A stretch of 64,000 nucleotides of DNA from Flavobacterium sp. LC2016-13 (GCF_009707955.1 NZ_WMDQ01000011.1:113708-177707), one strand, 5' to 3'; positions 18,001-26,699 are shown, numbered from the stretch's first letter. Numbers and translations are program-made. Notes: generated by a model from the sequence alone, not told the origin.

Positions 18001-20568
18001 CGTGAAACTTTTCTCGTAATGGTACGGTGTTCCTGTTAACGATTTATCTACGTTATTTTCTTTGTATTTAAATTCCGGCGTTTTTACAACTGGAATCTCT
18101 GAAAAATCAAATGTTTCAGTGGTTCCGGCTTTTAATAACGAAATGGTTGGGTTGCTTTTAATAACCAAATCATTTGCTTCCAGATTATATTTTAAAGGTA
18201 TAAGTGCCACTCTGTATTCTCCCGAAGCTATATTAGTCGTAAAAGGAAACTTCGTGTAATTGGTAACATTGGCGCCAAGTGGTGCATATCCTAATGTGAA
18301 ATCTGCTTTACCAACATTATTTTTAGCACTTACTTCAAGATTTTTTGTAATTCCGGCATCAACAATAGTTTTTGTTACCAGACCTGCGCCTCCAAAACCA
18401 ATGCTTTTGGCAGCTTCTACAGATCCTCCCACGACTTTACCTACAACAGTAACTCTGGTATTATCTACAAAATAAACAGGATCATTAGAGTCTTCAAAAA
18501 ACTCTTTAAATTCGCTTGTAGATGCTGGAAAACGTCCATTATAAGCAAATTGGTGACCGTCTTTTTTTATGGTGATGTAATGTTTTCCAATAGGAATACT
18601 TATATCAAAATACCCTTTATCATCTGTAACCACCGGAATATTATTGGCATCAAGTACGATATTTCCATCAATGTATACGTTTGCACCTACTGTGTTTATT
18701 TCAGCATAACGATCTAAATAGTCATCCGATTTATCTGCAGGAGTTCCGGCATCATTTTTCCAATATTTTCCTTTAGAATATTTTTCACCATTGATTTCAT
18801 AGTAATTATATCCTTCATCCAGAATATTTGCACCTCCGTCAATCCACGAATCATTTTTATTCTCTGTTTTTTTAGTATCTACATCCACGTAAGATGGAAA
18901 AACACCACGCGTATCAAATATTGCAATACCTTTAAAACTAAACGAAGACTGATCTACAAAATCAATTTTGTTTACTACTTCAGAACCTTGTCCTAAATAA
19001 ACCAACTGTTGGTTCGGTTCAAATTTATGCTGGCCATACATCGGAGTAATATTATAAGATTCTCCTGAACCAGAATATTGTATCGCGCTAATTTGGTAAT
19101 TTCCTTTACTGTCTGTTACCCCCAAAACACCCAATTGAGATGTTGTTGGATAATTATCTGCATCTGCAGCCCATAAAACTTTATTGGCTTCTACTGTATT
19201 GGCATCCCAAAGTTTACCATGGTTTTGGTTATAATTAAAGCCGCTGCGAGACAAATCATAAGCATATCTTCCTGCTTTTTCATTCGCTCTCAAATACGTT
19301 ACCATTCTGGAATCGTTTCCGCTTATAAATCTCGAATAATCAGTTCTTACTACTGACGATTCTAATGCCGCTTTCCAAATTCTTATTTCATCGATATAAC
19401 TAGATCTTCCTCCTCCAACTTTAGCATTATCCCAAGTCACACCAGAAAGTTTTATTGTACCGGTAGGGATTGTTACATTAAAATAAGGAGCGGTATAAGA
19501 TGCATCAACGCCTTTTAATTTACTGTCTGCTTCTGTTTTGTAAGCTTGCGTAATCTGTCTTCCGTTAACGTATAATAAAGGAGTTTGATTATCATTGATT
19601 ACGACTGTAAAATGCACAAAAGATTTATTAAAATCTGAAACAGGCACAAGCAAATCATTTCCTCTTGAGTTTAAATTACCAGAAGGAAAATAATTTGTTA
19701 AGGTATATTTATTACTTCCAATAGCAACATCTATGGAGTTTGCAACCGGATTTAATTTTACTGTAACATCAATATTATCTGCACTTTTAGAACTAGAGAT
19801 ATTAAACAATCGAATAGCAGCTTCTGAATCACTTGTATAAGCTCCTTTTGGTTTTACCCATGCCTGAAAAGTGGCTGAATTAGAAATAGCTGTACTTAAA
19901 CTCTGTATGTCTATAAAACCCGAAGCAGGAATACTCAAAGCACTTCCTTTTGCAGTATCACCACCGCTTGGAGTTGCTGTAACTACAACATCTTTAACAG
20001 GATTTCCGCCTTTGTAACTAATATTTCCGGTTACAACAGCCGTAGGATTTCTGTATCCGATACCTGTAATATAAGTACTATATAGTCCTGGCGTTGCACT
20101 AACACCTTGAGCTTCTACTTTATACTCATACAAAACTCCACCTTCTACATATTTATCTTCATAAGTAGTTTCTGTAGCAGAAAGTCCCACTACTAAACTG
20201 TAGGGAAGATTTCCTGCCTCTGTATAAATCCTTCTATATATCTTTATACTTTTTACCAGGTTTTCATTGGCTCTTAAGTCCCATGTAATTAAAACCTTAT
20301 CACCATAAAAACCTTTTGAAACACCAAAAGATTCTTCAGCAAATGTGTTATATAAATATAAAGTATTCCATGGAAAACGAATATCAGCAGGATTTGTACG
20401 TCTTGGTCCTGTTTTATTTTGTCCTAAAAAAGGAAGACCAACCTGTATGCTGAAACCGTTTTTTTGAATAGCCTGCGAAACGGGTACTACTTTTGCTCCA
20501 GTGGTATTTTGAGCATACAGTCCCGCTCCCAGAAAAAATATTCCGAGAACTGCAATTATTTTTTTCAT
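12013..20568 (-). CDS. Giant LamG-domain surface protein with T9SS sorting signal
   Basis: 2851 residues. A signal peptide (MKKIIAVLGIFFLGAGLYAQ) is followed by a fibronectin-like region, a first LamG/concanavalin-like domain at about 200-415 (ending YIDEIRIWKAAL), a long middle section with carboxypeptidase-regulatory-like pieces, and two further LamG domains at about 1775-1930 (LHDLRLWNKAL) and 1955-2130 (LDEFRLWNTLR). Then comes the domain shared with the 302-aa neighbour (about 2356-2480). The C-terminus (about 2775-2851: SIYPNPF, GVYIVEV, KTKAIKN) is a type A T9SS sorting domain, so the protein should cross the outer membrane and be attached to or released from the surface. An adhesin or glycan-binding role is likely from family knowledge. 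It starts 11 bp from the collar-like gene, in one operon. Confidence 0.9.
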   Translation of the reverse strand: MKKIIAVLGIFFLGAGLYAQNTTGAKVVPVSQAIQKNGFSIQVGLPFLGQNKTGPRRTNPADIRFPWNTLYLYNTFAEESFGVSKGFYGDKVLITWDLRANENLVKSIKIYRRIYTEAGNLPYSLVVGLSATETTYEDKYVEGGVLYEYKVEAQGVSATPGLYSTYITGIGYRNPTAVVTGNISYKGGNPVKDVVVTATPSGGDTAKGSALSIPASGFIDIQSLSTAISNSATFQAWVKPKGAYTSDSEAAIRLFNISSSKSADNIDVTVKLNPVANSIDVAIGSNKYTLTNYFPSGNLNSRGNDLLVPVSDFNKSFVHFTVVINDNQTPLLYVNGRQITQAYKTEADSKLKGVDASYTAPYFNVTIPTGTIKLSGVTWDNAKVGGGRSSYIDEIRIWKAALESSVVRTDYSRFISGNDSRMVTYLRANEKAGRYAYDLSRSGFNYNQNHGKLWDANTVEANKVLWAADADNYPTTSQLGVLGVTDSKGNYQISAIQYSGSGESYNITPMYGQHKFEPNQQLVYLGQGSEVVNKIDFVDQSSFSFKGIAIFDTRGVFPSYVDVDTKKTENKNDSWIDGGANILDEGYNYYEINGEKYSKGKYWKNDAGTPADKSDDYLDRYAEINTVGANVYIDGNIVLDANNIPVVTDDKGYFDISIPIGKHYITIKKDGHQFAYNGRFPASTSEFKEFFEDSNDPVYFVDNTRVTVVGKVVGGSVEAAKSIGFGGAGLVTKTIVDAGITKNLEVSAKNNVGKADFTLGYAPLGANVTNYTKFPFTTNIASGEYRVALIPLKYNLEANDLVIKSNPTISLLKAGTTETFDFSEIPVVKTPEFKYKENNVDKSLTGTPYHYEKSFTYRSTPVLQVTEQTSDKTINVRGQSVSTENFAKPIYTQFIPYKIVMSRFERYSNKDSGTAVEVKVPVTDGELVTTNNLALSGSETVTANESTLTYEFKGGIPSITPPFEIKSTLNYRLNEVDYPVENFKDTGIILGGKADGSQTFVTAAPDIPAIILRDPPGSNSSATLEAGESVSFTSEASFAHQEGVSEELTIAGGMYFELQGGLVPTPKVSIEQENSAVTGVGISKTSQDGKSVTSTYTFSKAISTSDASDYVGSDGDLYIGNSKNIFYGSYDNIETSNTIPNKYVNGVATPLSPAEYVNLGTANAPIYVSKQKALSFVDKPTETFFMYSQKHILTSLIPEYELFITNNLNGPDPNSAANVQKRAEYEEKIRLWRKVILDNEKIKYTAKNDRAAYKTGLANVITNFTKGVKEAYDDISFAASKEKLSNQLNQSNLIKGMLDSEFEKNISFDSGLGSYSRGIETTVVSAASTSYNVVIDQSVAAILGTSVNKVGLEFNTKAFFQQDFTSSLSTEKTTTTKISYTFKDNDKANFLSVDVVNSFDGNGPVFITQGGRTSCPYEDAELTHFYNKATYSDTATAINELADDKRERLSFATQKVEVPVLTVTNNNVSNVVETKKAEFELKLENNSASGSDADFLLVVDNTTNPNNALINIEPNGTIVNVPYGKQVIYKLTLGKSITDIYDYKDIKIRLQSLCDGADVSSEVLISASFVPSCSSVTVSAPLTNWVYNREKAYNTDGSTKPLAINLTGYNTKFKSFKKIDLEYRLATSPNWVRLHTYYGTPEFYAEAVKNNETEITSIGAAVSLTYNFDIAALKLSNGNYQIRARSTCTNDTEFISDVITGLVDLSAPQLFGTPLPTNGILSAGEDLKINFNENIFYNPAVSTIEIKGQTNQLKIDHNVSLHFEGANNTAVINSPKIASGNLSLEFWMNNATAAGASIISQQEGLNIGLSNGNISFTLADVTVQGGLKNDNLYHHYAFTYNSTNGDYRIFEDDTEIGSKTGKANAQFTNNNTLVVGGNTFVGNLHDLRLWNKALSREDSYSKMYAKLIGNEANLVGYWPMNEGRDALAKDLVRFKHATVNASWDIKPKGNSYEFNNGQYLVMDNVNFVQLTKEMDATMEFWIKTDTAQEATLFSNGKGDGTDVIQSNGLSNKWSVDMNISGNLQLKSEGRSYVLTSKGLTDNAWHHVTLLFNRAGSLRTYVDTKLVSSNEMAAIGGLSGNKIWLGARGTRDLSGIETVDRTFKGKLDEFRLWNTLRNVEQINRDSYNEVDVESIGLLLYTRLNVPDPVTTNGPRYYHADANQTVVVNNANLSSGTLNYSNDTPAIQPERQLTKFVTTNVIKDGEMIIAPVITDWASLEGQILDITVHRMFDSANNMQESPVTWTAYVNRNDVSWFAEGYNEIVDLTKNSGETKTFEITLVNKGGKQQPFTINNVPSWLSLSKTTGSIDPNTKTTIKAVVDQDVAVGEYLENLYLQTDFGYDQKLQIKLRVLAPEPNWNVDPTRFDYSMNIIGKIKVDGTLSADSYDKIAAFYNEEPRGSVKLVYNEAYKEYFAFLTVYSNTNSGENLKFKIWDASQGKILEASIETIPSVTFMDNEVLGTMSKPYIFVNSGLVEQEIKLNKGWTWISLNTYDPSFSDLNALTKNLTLETSNRILSHSPAQLDTYFKDKSNPLNSGWSGTISANGGLSPSKMYKVNITEEQTLKIKGKSVDVSTWSFPIKENWNWLAYPLASNQSTNEALAYFDANDGDVIKSQNLFAIYDPIIGWNGTLKYLEAGKGYMIKSTKEQTFKYPDNLEKSKTGKTASNTEQEAIASEFKQYSQNMNAVVLLPKGFDELFVYDATGVLKGVTRNQIVEGKELSFITVFGEDAEELSFTLGDGFTKKATSKSFVFKGNEVLGTIANPIILEEVSKRENSIYPNPFKTTLNIELNAAKKQEVKVQLYSIHGQLVFSQKMVIESGNNVISILPNIAEGVYIVEVGVDGKLVKTKAIKN

Positions 20569-20578
20569 AATTACAGCT

Positions 20579-21460
20579 TTACAATTTAATGATATAGTTT
20601 ACACCGTAGTTAACAGGTCTGGTTTCATTACCTCCTGTATTTCCTGTGCTTACAGAGATACCTGTTCCTGAACCATCAGTTGTTCTTCTAATTTCAAGCC
20701 CCATATTATCATTATCTGTATTACCATTTATCCCTATACCACTAGTTACGTTAACAGTACCGCCCTTACCGCCTTCAGAATAAAATATATCCCCATATCC
20801 ATGTGTATGCCCCGGATCATTTACCGATGCACTATGGTTATGACTTTCAAAACTATCATCTTGTGTTCCTTTTAAAGCCGGTCCCGCCTGACCATTTACA
20901 GGGCTGGTTCCCGTACCTCTTAAAAACATACCTTGCAAATTAGGTGCATTATTTCCCACCAAAGCGATTAAAGCCTTAGCTGTTGCAGGCAAAGCACCAC
21001 CGTTACAAAGTGCCCATCCTTCTGGAGCAACTGTACCAATAAAAGGCATAATAGAACCTGTTGGAACACCGTTATTAGCAGAAATCGCATAAGGTACATG
21101 TCTCAGTTTTTCATCAGAAATAACATCTGAACCTTTCTCAATTCTAAGATAAGCGATATTATTAGCGAATAAATTGTTATTAACCGATGTTGGATCAATC
21201 ACATCAGAAAACACTCCAAATGCATCAGTCGTTAAGTTTTTGGTTATTTTATAAATCGGTTGTTCAATACTTGACGCATCCAGATAATACAGCGTAAAGG
21301 TAAGATTGATCGTCTGATTTATGATAGCAGTGTTGTTAGCATCTCTGGCAATACCCTGCACTGCAATTCCTGACTGAGTGGCTGAACTTTGAGCGTAATT
21401 TGATATTGTTGCACAAAAAAAACACAACATTAAAAGTAATTTTGATTTCATAGATATCAT
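20579..21460 (-). CDS. Exported phage-tail-collar-domain protein
   Basis: 293 residues. A signal peptide follows Met4 (MKSKLLLMLCFFCATISNYA), so the start may be the second ATG at 21451. The middle part resembles exported Bacteroidota fibre proteins. Residues about 132-175 (GSIMPFIGTVAPEGWALCNG) are a phage tail collar motif, and the C-terminus is Gly-, Asn- and His-rich (SHNHSASVNDPGHTHGYGD), ending in NYGVNYIIKL as tail-fibre tips do. The signal peptide argues against a prophage: no other phage gene is near. It is the first gene of the surface operon, 11 bp from the giant LamG gene, and probably contributes a fibre tip or binding head at the cell surface. Confidence 0.85.
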   Translation of the reverse strand: MISMKSKLLLMLCFFCATISNYAQSSATQSGIAVQGIARDANNTAIINQTINLTFTLYYLDASSIEQPIYKITKNLTTDAFGVFSDVIDPTSVNNNLFANNIAYLRIEKGSDVISDEKLRHVPYAISANNGVPTGSIMPFIGTVAPEGWALCNGGALPATAKALIALVGNNAPNLQGMFLRGTGTSPVNGQAGPALKGTQDDSFESHNHSASVNDPGHTHGYGDIFYSEGGKGGTVNVTSGIGINGNTDNDNMGLEIRRTTDGSGTGISVSTGNTGGNETRPVNYGVNYIIKL

Positions 21461-21958
21461 TTAAAAAATTAATAATTTCGAGTGATTAAAGATCCTTTTT
21501 GGATTTTATAATAAACGCCGAATTTATTTTAAAAAAAATAATTAATTAAATAATCAGGAGAGACAAAACGAGGACAAATCAGCAACTTCAAATTCACAAA
21601 AAACTAATTTACAAACACTTCACAAAACAGCACTTCTTTCATTTTTACAAAAACTGCATTTAAGCAAAAATTGCAGGCTTTATATTCAAATGATCAGCAG
21701 CAATTCTTGTTATTTCTTCAATAAAATCTATTTCTTCAAATGAAATTCGATTCATCGGAAATATCTTTCTTAAAATATCATAATCGTAGTAATAAATTTG
21801 CTTTTTTTTAAAGAGTAGAAACAAACTTTCCCTTCTGAATTTAAAGATGAAAAAAATCAGCATAGTGTTTCAGAATAATGAAGATTTCTGCTTATTTATT
21901 TTTTAGTAAAGCATTTATTTTCATAGTTTTGTCACAATAACCAGCCCCTTTTTCCAAA
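21461..21958. other. Divergent intergenic region between the surface operon and its putative regulator
   Basis: About 500 bp between divergently read genes, so it should hold both promoters. A 67-codon ORF at 21660-21863 (minus) has a partly protein-like C-terminus (SFEEIDFIEEITRIAADHLN), but no clear start context or domain, so I do not call it. I see no strong operator repeat. Confidence 0.4.
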
Positions 21959-23671
21959 ATGATTTCCTGTACAAAAAAAGCCACACTATTTTTTGTGTTA
22001 TCCATCTTTGTTTTTTTTACAAAATTACACGCCCAGGAACTATCTTCTCCTTCTACAGATTTAATTAAGAATATTGAATCTATAATTCTCAAGGAAAATA
22101 ATTTTAAAAAAGATACTGTAATATCAAAAAAACGTCTGTCTTATTTAAATAAATCATCCAATAAAAAGTCTAATATTTTATATCATGCATTGCTGGCAAA
22201 TGGTTTTTCTGTTTTCTTTGACAGAATAAATAACAGAAGCGAGCATTATTTTTTAAAATCAATAGAAGAAGCCAAAAAACTAAATGATCCCGCGCTCATT
22301 ATTTGGACACAAGTAAATTATTCACAATACTTATATTATTATTGTCAGATCGATAAACTCATTCCGATTGTACTTAAAACAATGGAAGAAAGTAATCAGG
22401 TTAATCCCTCAGAAATGATTTTACCTGAACAAACTTTTAAATTCTTTGGCTGGATCATGTCTACTGTAGAAGATAATTCTGCTATTAGCTTTTATAAAAA
22501 ATCAATGCAATACATGGAAAAACCCTCTTCAGAATCTGCAGGTGTTTTAAATGCAATTGGTAATTGTTATCTTAGAAATAAAGATTTAGCAAGTGCAATG
22601 CGCTATTTTAATCAATCTCAAGCCGTTGCATTAAAAATAGGTGACAGCATCAGGTATGCAAAAATCTTAGGCGATAAAGCACTCGTTTATGAAAAAAAAG
22701 GCAACCTAAAAGATGCTGCACATTTTTTAAAACAAGATATTTCCTATTCTCAAAAGTTTAAAATTGATAAAAATGAGATGTATGCTTCTATCTTATTGGC
22801 CAGAATTCTTTTAAAACTAAATGCAACAACTCAAGTTGAAAAAATTTTAGCAAGAGCCGGAAAAATTGCAAGTTCAAAATCGTATTACAGAAGTTCATTA
22901 AAAGAGGTAATTGAATTAAAACTTCTTGTTTTAAACGGTAAAAATGCTGAAAAAGAGTTACTATTAAGACGTCAGCTTAAACGAATTGAGGAATATTTAT
23001 TGAAGACAAACGGTAATACTGTACTACAAAGATCTTATTGGCTTATTCAGAAAAAGAAATATGAGAATGATACTAAAAAAATTCGATTACAATTAGTACA
23101 AGGAGAAAGAATGAAAAACATTTATATTGTCATTTTACTCTTAACTATTATATTAAGTTTTATTACGTACAATTCTTTGAATAAAAAATTAAAAGCAAAA
23201 AAAATAAAACTTGAAAATGACCGATTACTTTTTGAGAAGATGCTTAAGGATGCTAATTCTGATATCAATACCTATGCGGAATACCTTAAAAATAAAAACA
23301 AAAAGATATCAATTTTAGAAAATGAACTTGAAGAAATTAAAAACTCTAATTCTATATATTTAGAAGATGAAAAAGGAAAACTTCAGGAAATGTTGAGTTC
23401 TCATTTAATGACAGAAGAAAATTGGGGTGCTTTTAAAAGAGAATTCATAAAACAGCATGGCGATTTTTATAACACTATAATTGATAATTTTCCAGAATTA
23501 AAAGAATCTAATCTAAAAATAATAATGCTCCAAAAATTAGATTTTAATAACTACGAAATGTCAAATTTATTGGGTGTTACGATTGATGCTATCAAAAAAA
23601 GCAAACAGCGATTAAAGAAAAAATTAGGCGATAAATATGATTTATTATTTGAAATTATAGATATTAAATAA
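21959..23671 (+). CDS. Membrane-anchored TPR protein with C-terminal LuxR-like HTH regulator domain
   Basis: 570 residues. An N-terminal hydrophobic signal (to about residue 25) precedes a helical TPR-like region (about 60-370; AGVLNAIGNCYLRNKDLASA is a typical repeat). One transmembrane helix lies at about 385-405 (NIYIVILLLTIILSFITY), followed by a coiled coil (about 410-490) and a helix-turn-helix at about 530-558 (YEMSNLLGVTIDAIKKSKQR). Proteins of this plan sense envelope or extracytoplasmic conditions and control neighbouring genes in Bacteroidota. It is divergent from the surface operon, so it is the obvious candidate regulator; no direct evidence is in the sequence. No kinase or receiver domain is present. 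Confidence 0.85.
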   Translation: MISCTKKATLFFVLSIFVFFTKLHAQELSSPSTDLIKNIESIILKENNFKKDTVISKKRLSYLNKSSNKKSNILYHALLANGFSVFFDRINNRSEHYFLKSIEEAKKLNDPALIIWTQVNYSQYLYYYCQIDKLIPIVLKTMEESNQVNPSEMILPEQTFKFFGWIMSTVEDNSAISFYKKSMQYMEKPSSESAGVLNAIGNCYLRNKDLASAMRYFNQSQAVALKIGDSIRYAKILGDKALVYEKKGNLKDAAHFLKQDISYSQKFKIDKNEMYASILLARILLKLNATTQVEKILARAGKIASSKSYYRSSLKEVIELKLLVLNGKNAEKELLLRRQLKRIEEYLLKTNGNTVLQRSYWLIQKKKYENDTKKIRLQLVQGERMKNIYIVILLLTIILSFITYNSLNKKLKAKKIKLENDRLLFEKMLKDANSDINTYAEYLKNKNKKISILENELEEIKNSNSIYLEDEKGKLQEMLSSHLMTEENWGAFKREFIKQHGDFYNTIIDNFPELKESNLKIIMLQKLDFNNYEMSNLLGVTIDAIKKSKQRLKKKLGDKYDLLFEIIDIK

Positions 23672-23721
23672 TAGAATCTTTACCTCAATCATTCCAAGAT
23701 GAATAACGTTTTCCAGAATCA

Positions 23722-24081
23722 CTATAGTATTGCGAAGCGGTTATGTCGTTGCTGTGGGTACTGGGATATTTTACATCTACAATAACATTCACTGGCTTGC
23801 AGATTTACTGCTCGATATAAATAACACCAAATACCTTTTACTTTGATATAGGTTTCATCCAATCTCCAACTTGTACCTACTTTACCCTTTTTCTTCTTCA
23901 TCTCTGACTCAATGATAGGTGTAAACTTATAAACCCAGCGTTGAATAGTAGCATGATCAACATGAACTCCAGGCATTTTCATGATATTTTCAAGATCCTG
24001 ATAGCTTAATGTAAACCTAAGCTTAAAATATACTGCCTGCTGTATAATAGACTTCGGATAGCAATGACCTTTCGTATTCAT
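23722..24081 (-). pseudogene. Truncated IS6-family transposase
   Basis: 119 codons against a usual length of about 230. Residues 3-90 match the IS6-type N-terminal HTH and start of the DDE domain: HVDHATIQRWVYKF, then the first catalytic Asp in SWRLDETYIKVKG and WCYLYRAV. After YRAVN the sequence becomes unrelated, and the second Asp and the Glu are missing, so it cannot be active. I found no clear terminal inverted repeats. It marks a past insertion between the TPR regulator and the amine oxidase. Confidence 0.85.
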
Positions 24082-24453
24082 CAGTTTAAAAATTTAAAAA
24101 AGGCAAAGATAAAACTTAGCTTTAGATATGACAGAACCATAAGAGGCTGACAAAATAATTGTAGGCTTTACTTTTATATATTTTAATCTTCTTTATAAAG
24201 CCGCATTCATACAATAATTTTAAGTAATTTATTTTATTGGAATAAATCAATTTATTCACAACAAAAAAACATCCATTCACGACAGAAAAACCTTCATTAA
24301 CGACATCTTTTTCATTTTTTTTATTTTCAATCATTAATTTCATTTCAGAAAATAAAATCTAGAGCTAGAAAGCGTTTTCGAGGTTAACCAAAAGAAAATA
24401 CGAATACCATAGAAATCAAAATTTTTTATTTTTTAACATAAAATTTATACAAA
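24082..24453. other. AT-rich intergenic region, no supported gene
   Basis: A 73-codon ORF on the minus strand here is low-complexity and lacks coding character. The region carries the promoter of the downstream amine oxidase, but no clear TAnnTTTG box with partner was found. Confidence 0.4.
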
Positions 24454-26349
24454 ATGGGACAGTACAAAAGTCGTCAGGAATTTTTAAAAAACAATCCAAG
24501 ATCATTTGCATTCGCCGCATTGGCTGAAGCAACAAAAATGCAAGACAAGATTACCAGTCAAGCGATTAAACTTAGTCCAAATCAACTAGAAGGAAAGGAG
24601 GTTATAATCATCGGGTCTGGTGTTGGGGGACTTACCACTGCGTATGAACTACTCGCTCAAGAGTCTGGTGCAAAAGTAACCATTCTGGAAGCATCTCATA
24701 AAACGGGAGGACGCTGCATGAGCTTACGCACAGGGGATACACTCATCGAAGATGCAAACAGTGATTTGTTCGATTCGAAACCTGGAAAACCACAAGTTGT
24801 TCGATTTAAACGCCCAGTGGGAGACTCAGAACCTTACCTTAATGCAGGTCCTGGTCGTATTCCAAGCAGTCACAAACGACTTCTTTCTTACTTAAAACGT
24901 TTTTCGGTCGACGTTGAAATATATGTAATGAACTCTGAATCTAATTTGGTTCAAAAGAACGAAAGTTTTGGAGGTAGGCCTATGGTTTACCGTCGTTTGG
25001 ATCATAATACAAGAGGTTGGCTGGCGCACATGGTATACAAAAATGCGGAAGAATTACTTCGCAATTCAAAAGTGGGAATTAGTGAAAGTAATCTTAAAAC
25101 ACGCGTTGAAGAATTACAAGATTTGATGATCAGTTTCGGCGAGCTTGATGTAGATGGGATCTATAGCGCAACGGCTGGATCACCTGGCCTCGAGGATGGA
25201 AAAACACGTGCTGGATATGAAGTATTACCTGGTGTTGCGGCTGGAATTGTAGCCGATGTTTTGAGTTTTGATAAATTGCTCGAATCAAAATTTTGGGAAG
25301 GCACGAAATTCTATCAACCTACAGATTTTCTTTGGCAGCCTACTTTATTTCAACCCGTTGGAGGAATGGATCAAGTGCAACATGCTTTTGCTCAACAAGT
25401 GGCAGCTTTGGGAGGAAACATTCTTTTGAATAGTCCTGTAAAAAAAATAAAATGGGACTCAACTAAAGAGAAGTACATCATTTCGGTTGGACAAGTTGGA
25501 ACAGAAGAACCGATCTATTACGAAGCTGATTATTGTGTTTGCAACCTTGCGATGCCTTTTTTGAAAAACATTCTAGATTCTGATCTCCTAAAATCGGGAC
25601 TTGAACCTAAATTTAAAGATGCATTAAAAGCCGTTTTTGTGGCACAATTTGAACCCGCACAAGCTCCAGGTTATAAACCACGAGAAGACGGATACGTTCC
25701 GCGTTTTTTAGCCTGTACCTCCAAAGTGGGTTGGCAAGCAAATCGATCTTTATGGCAGGGAAGCCCAATAAGTCCCAAGACAATGGCAGTTGAAAAATCC
25801 GAAGTGGGAGTTGTACCTATTTTTGGAGGAATCTCTTGGACAGACAATGAAATTCAACAAATTTGGTATCCATCTACGGCGTATCAAGACGAAAAAGGCG
25901 TGCTCACAGGCGCTTATAATTTTGATAAAGTAGCACATGATTGGGGAAAATTACCCGTTGATGAGCGACTTACCAAAGCACGAAATGATGCCGGTAAATT
26001 CGGTAAGAAATTTGCCCAAGGCTTGGAAGAAGGAGTTGCCATAGCTTGGCAAAATATGCCAAATATCAAGGGGGGCTGGGCATATTGGCAGGCCGTTGGA
26101 GATGCGAACTACTCAACGAAACAATTCAACGCTATTACACAAGGATCTGGAATTATAGATCCGAAAACAAAAAATGCGAGCAATGCTAACTTTTTTATTG
26201 TTGGTGATCAAATTTCCTCCCTTCCTGGTTGGCAAGAAGGCGCTATTGCAGCTGCATTAAATGCAATTTCGAGAATGGCAAGTCCAGAAGTTAAAATACA
26301 GCCATTGAAAAATTTACCAGACACTCGTTTGATGGTGGAAGGTATCTAA
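24454..26349 (+). CDS. FAD-dependent amine oxidase (L-amino-acid oxidase-like)
   Basis: 631 residues. An ADP-binding motif at about 50-75 (VIIIGSGVGGLTTAYELL) ends in the acidic residue of TILEAS and continues with the flavin-contact motif KTGGRCMSLR. The C-terminus has the FAD-binding block FFIVGDQISSLPGWQEGAI. A long insert between the motifs is typical of bacterial L-amino-acid oxidases and tryptophan-2-monooxygenase-like enzymes. No signal peptide is seen, so it should be cytoplasmic. It stands alone between an IS remnant and repeat copy 2. Two other FAD amine oxidases in this window (30.6 and 47.1 kb) have ThDP decarboxylase partners; this one has none. The substrate is not identifiable. 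Confidence 0.85.
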   Translation: MGQYKSRQEFLKNNPRSFAFAALAEATKMQDKITSQAIKLSPNQLEGKEVIIIGSGVGGLTTAYELLAQESGAKVTILEASHKTGGRCMSLRTGDTLIEDANSDLFDSKPGKPQVVRFKRPVGDSEPYLNAGPGRIPSSHKRLLSYLKRFSVDVEIYVMNSESNLVQKNESFGGRPMVYRRLDHNTRGWLAHMVYKNAEELLRNSKVGISESNLKTRVEELQDLMISFGELDVDGIYSATAGSPGLEDGKTRAGYEVLPGVAAGIVADVLSFDKLLESKFWEGTKFYQPTDFLWQPTLFQPVGGMDQVQHAFAQQVAALGGNILLNSPVKKIKWDSTKEKYIISVGQVGTEEPIYYEADYCVCNLAMPFLKNILDSDLLKSGLEPKFKDALKAVFVAQFEPAQAPGYKPREDGYVPRFLACTSKVGWQANRSLWQGSPISPKTMAVEKSEVGVVPIFGGISWTDNEIQQIWYPSTAYQDEKGVLTGAYNFDKVAHDWGKLPVDERLTKARNDAGKFGKKFAQGLEEGVAIAWQNMPNIKGGWAYWQAVGDANYSTKQFNAITQGSGIIDPKTKNASNANFFIVGDQISSLPGWQEGAIAAALNAISRMASPEVKIQPLKNLPDTRLMVEGI

Positions 26350-26439
26350 TCAATTAAATAGAAATGAATGGAACGACGTGGAAGGTATTCTGCGTCGCTT
26401 TTTTTATTAAAAGCGGTTTTTATAACTTTTTCCTACACA

Positions 26440-26616
26440 ATTTTAAAGCGGTTTTTAGCGACTTCTCCACTTTAAAGTTTTGTGGCAGAATCGTGGCACT
26501 GAAGTTTTTTAAAAATAGAAATCCAACAAAATCAAGGTCTGGCGAGTTTAGGTTCGAAACTTTTAGATACGTTGTTTTTTAGTTTTTTATCAGGAGGGTT
26601 TGAGTCTCTTTCCCGC
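26440..26616 (+). repeat. Dispersed island-boundary repeat, copy 2
   Basis: Includes aaagcggtttttagc, ttttgtggcagaatcgtggc at 26479, aaatcaaggtctggcgagtt, taggttcgaaacttttag, and ttttttatcaggagggtttg followed by tctctttcccgct. It aligns along its whole length with copy 1 and over its centre with copies 3 and 4. The tail again looks like a decayed tRNA T-arm and acceptor end, and is followed by a terminator. A 72-codon ORF over it is a shadow of the repeat. Confidence 0.75.
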
Positions 26617-26627
26617 TAATTAATACA

Positions 26628-26662
26628 GAAAAGCAGCATTCTTCAGAATACTGCTTTTTTAT
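26628..26662 (+). terminator. Rho-independent terminator after repeat copy 2
   Basis: Stem aaaagcag/ctgctttt around a loop that itself pairs partly (attcttcagaat), then six T. It lies between convergent genes and may serve both the amine oxidase and the minus-strand operon ending at 26700. Confidence 0.65.
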
Positions 26663-26699
26663 TTTCTGTCCATTTTATGATTTAGCTCATAAAATCTCG

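Noticed and set aside
12216..18475. Several ORFs of 60-80 codons on both strands inside the 2851-aa gene
   Set aside because: They are out-of-frame shadows of one continuous, domain-rich reading frame and lack start context or domains.
20579..21460. Prophage tail gene
   Set aside because: It has a signal peptide and sits in a surface-protein operon; no other phage structural gene is nearby.
21660..21863. 67-codon ORF upstream of the surface operon
   Set aside because: The C-terminal part looks somewhat protein-like, but the N-terminal part is hydrophobic noise and there is no domain or context support.
24122..24343. 73-codon ORF beside the IS6 remnant
   Set aside because: Low-complexity Lys/Asn/Tyr/Phe composition expected from AT-rich DNA.
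26364..26582. 72-codon plus-strand ORF after the amine oxidase
   Set aside because: It reads through the dispersed repeat; similar peptides appear in other copies only because the DNA is repeated, and frames are not conserved.
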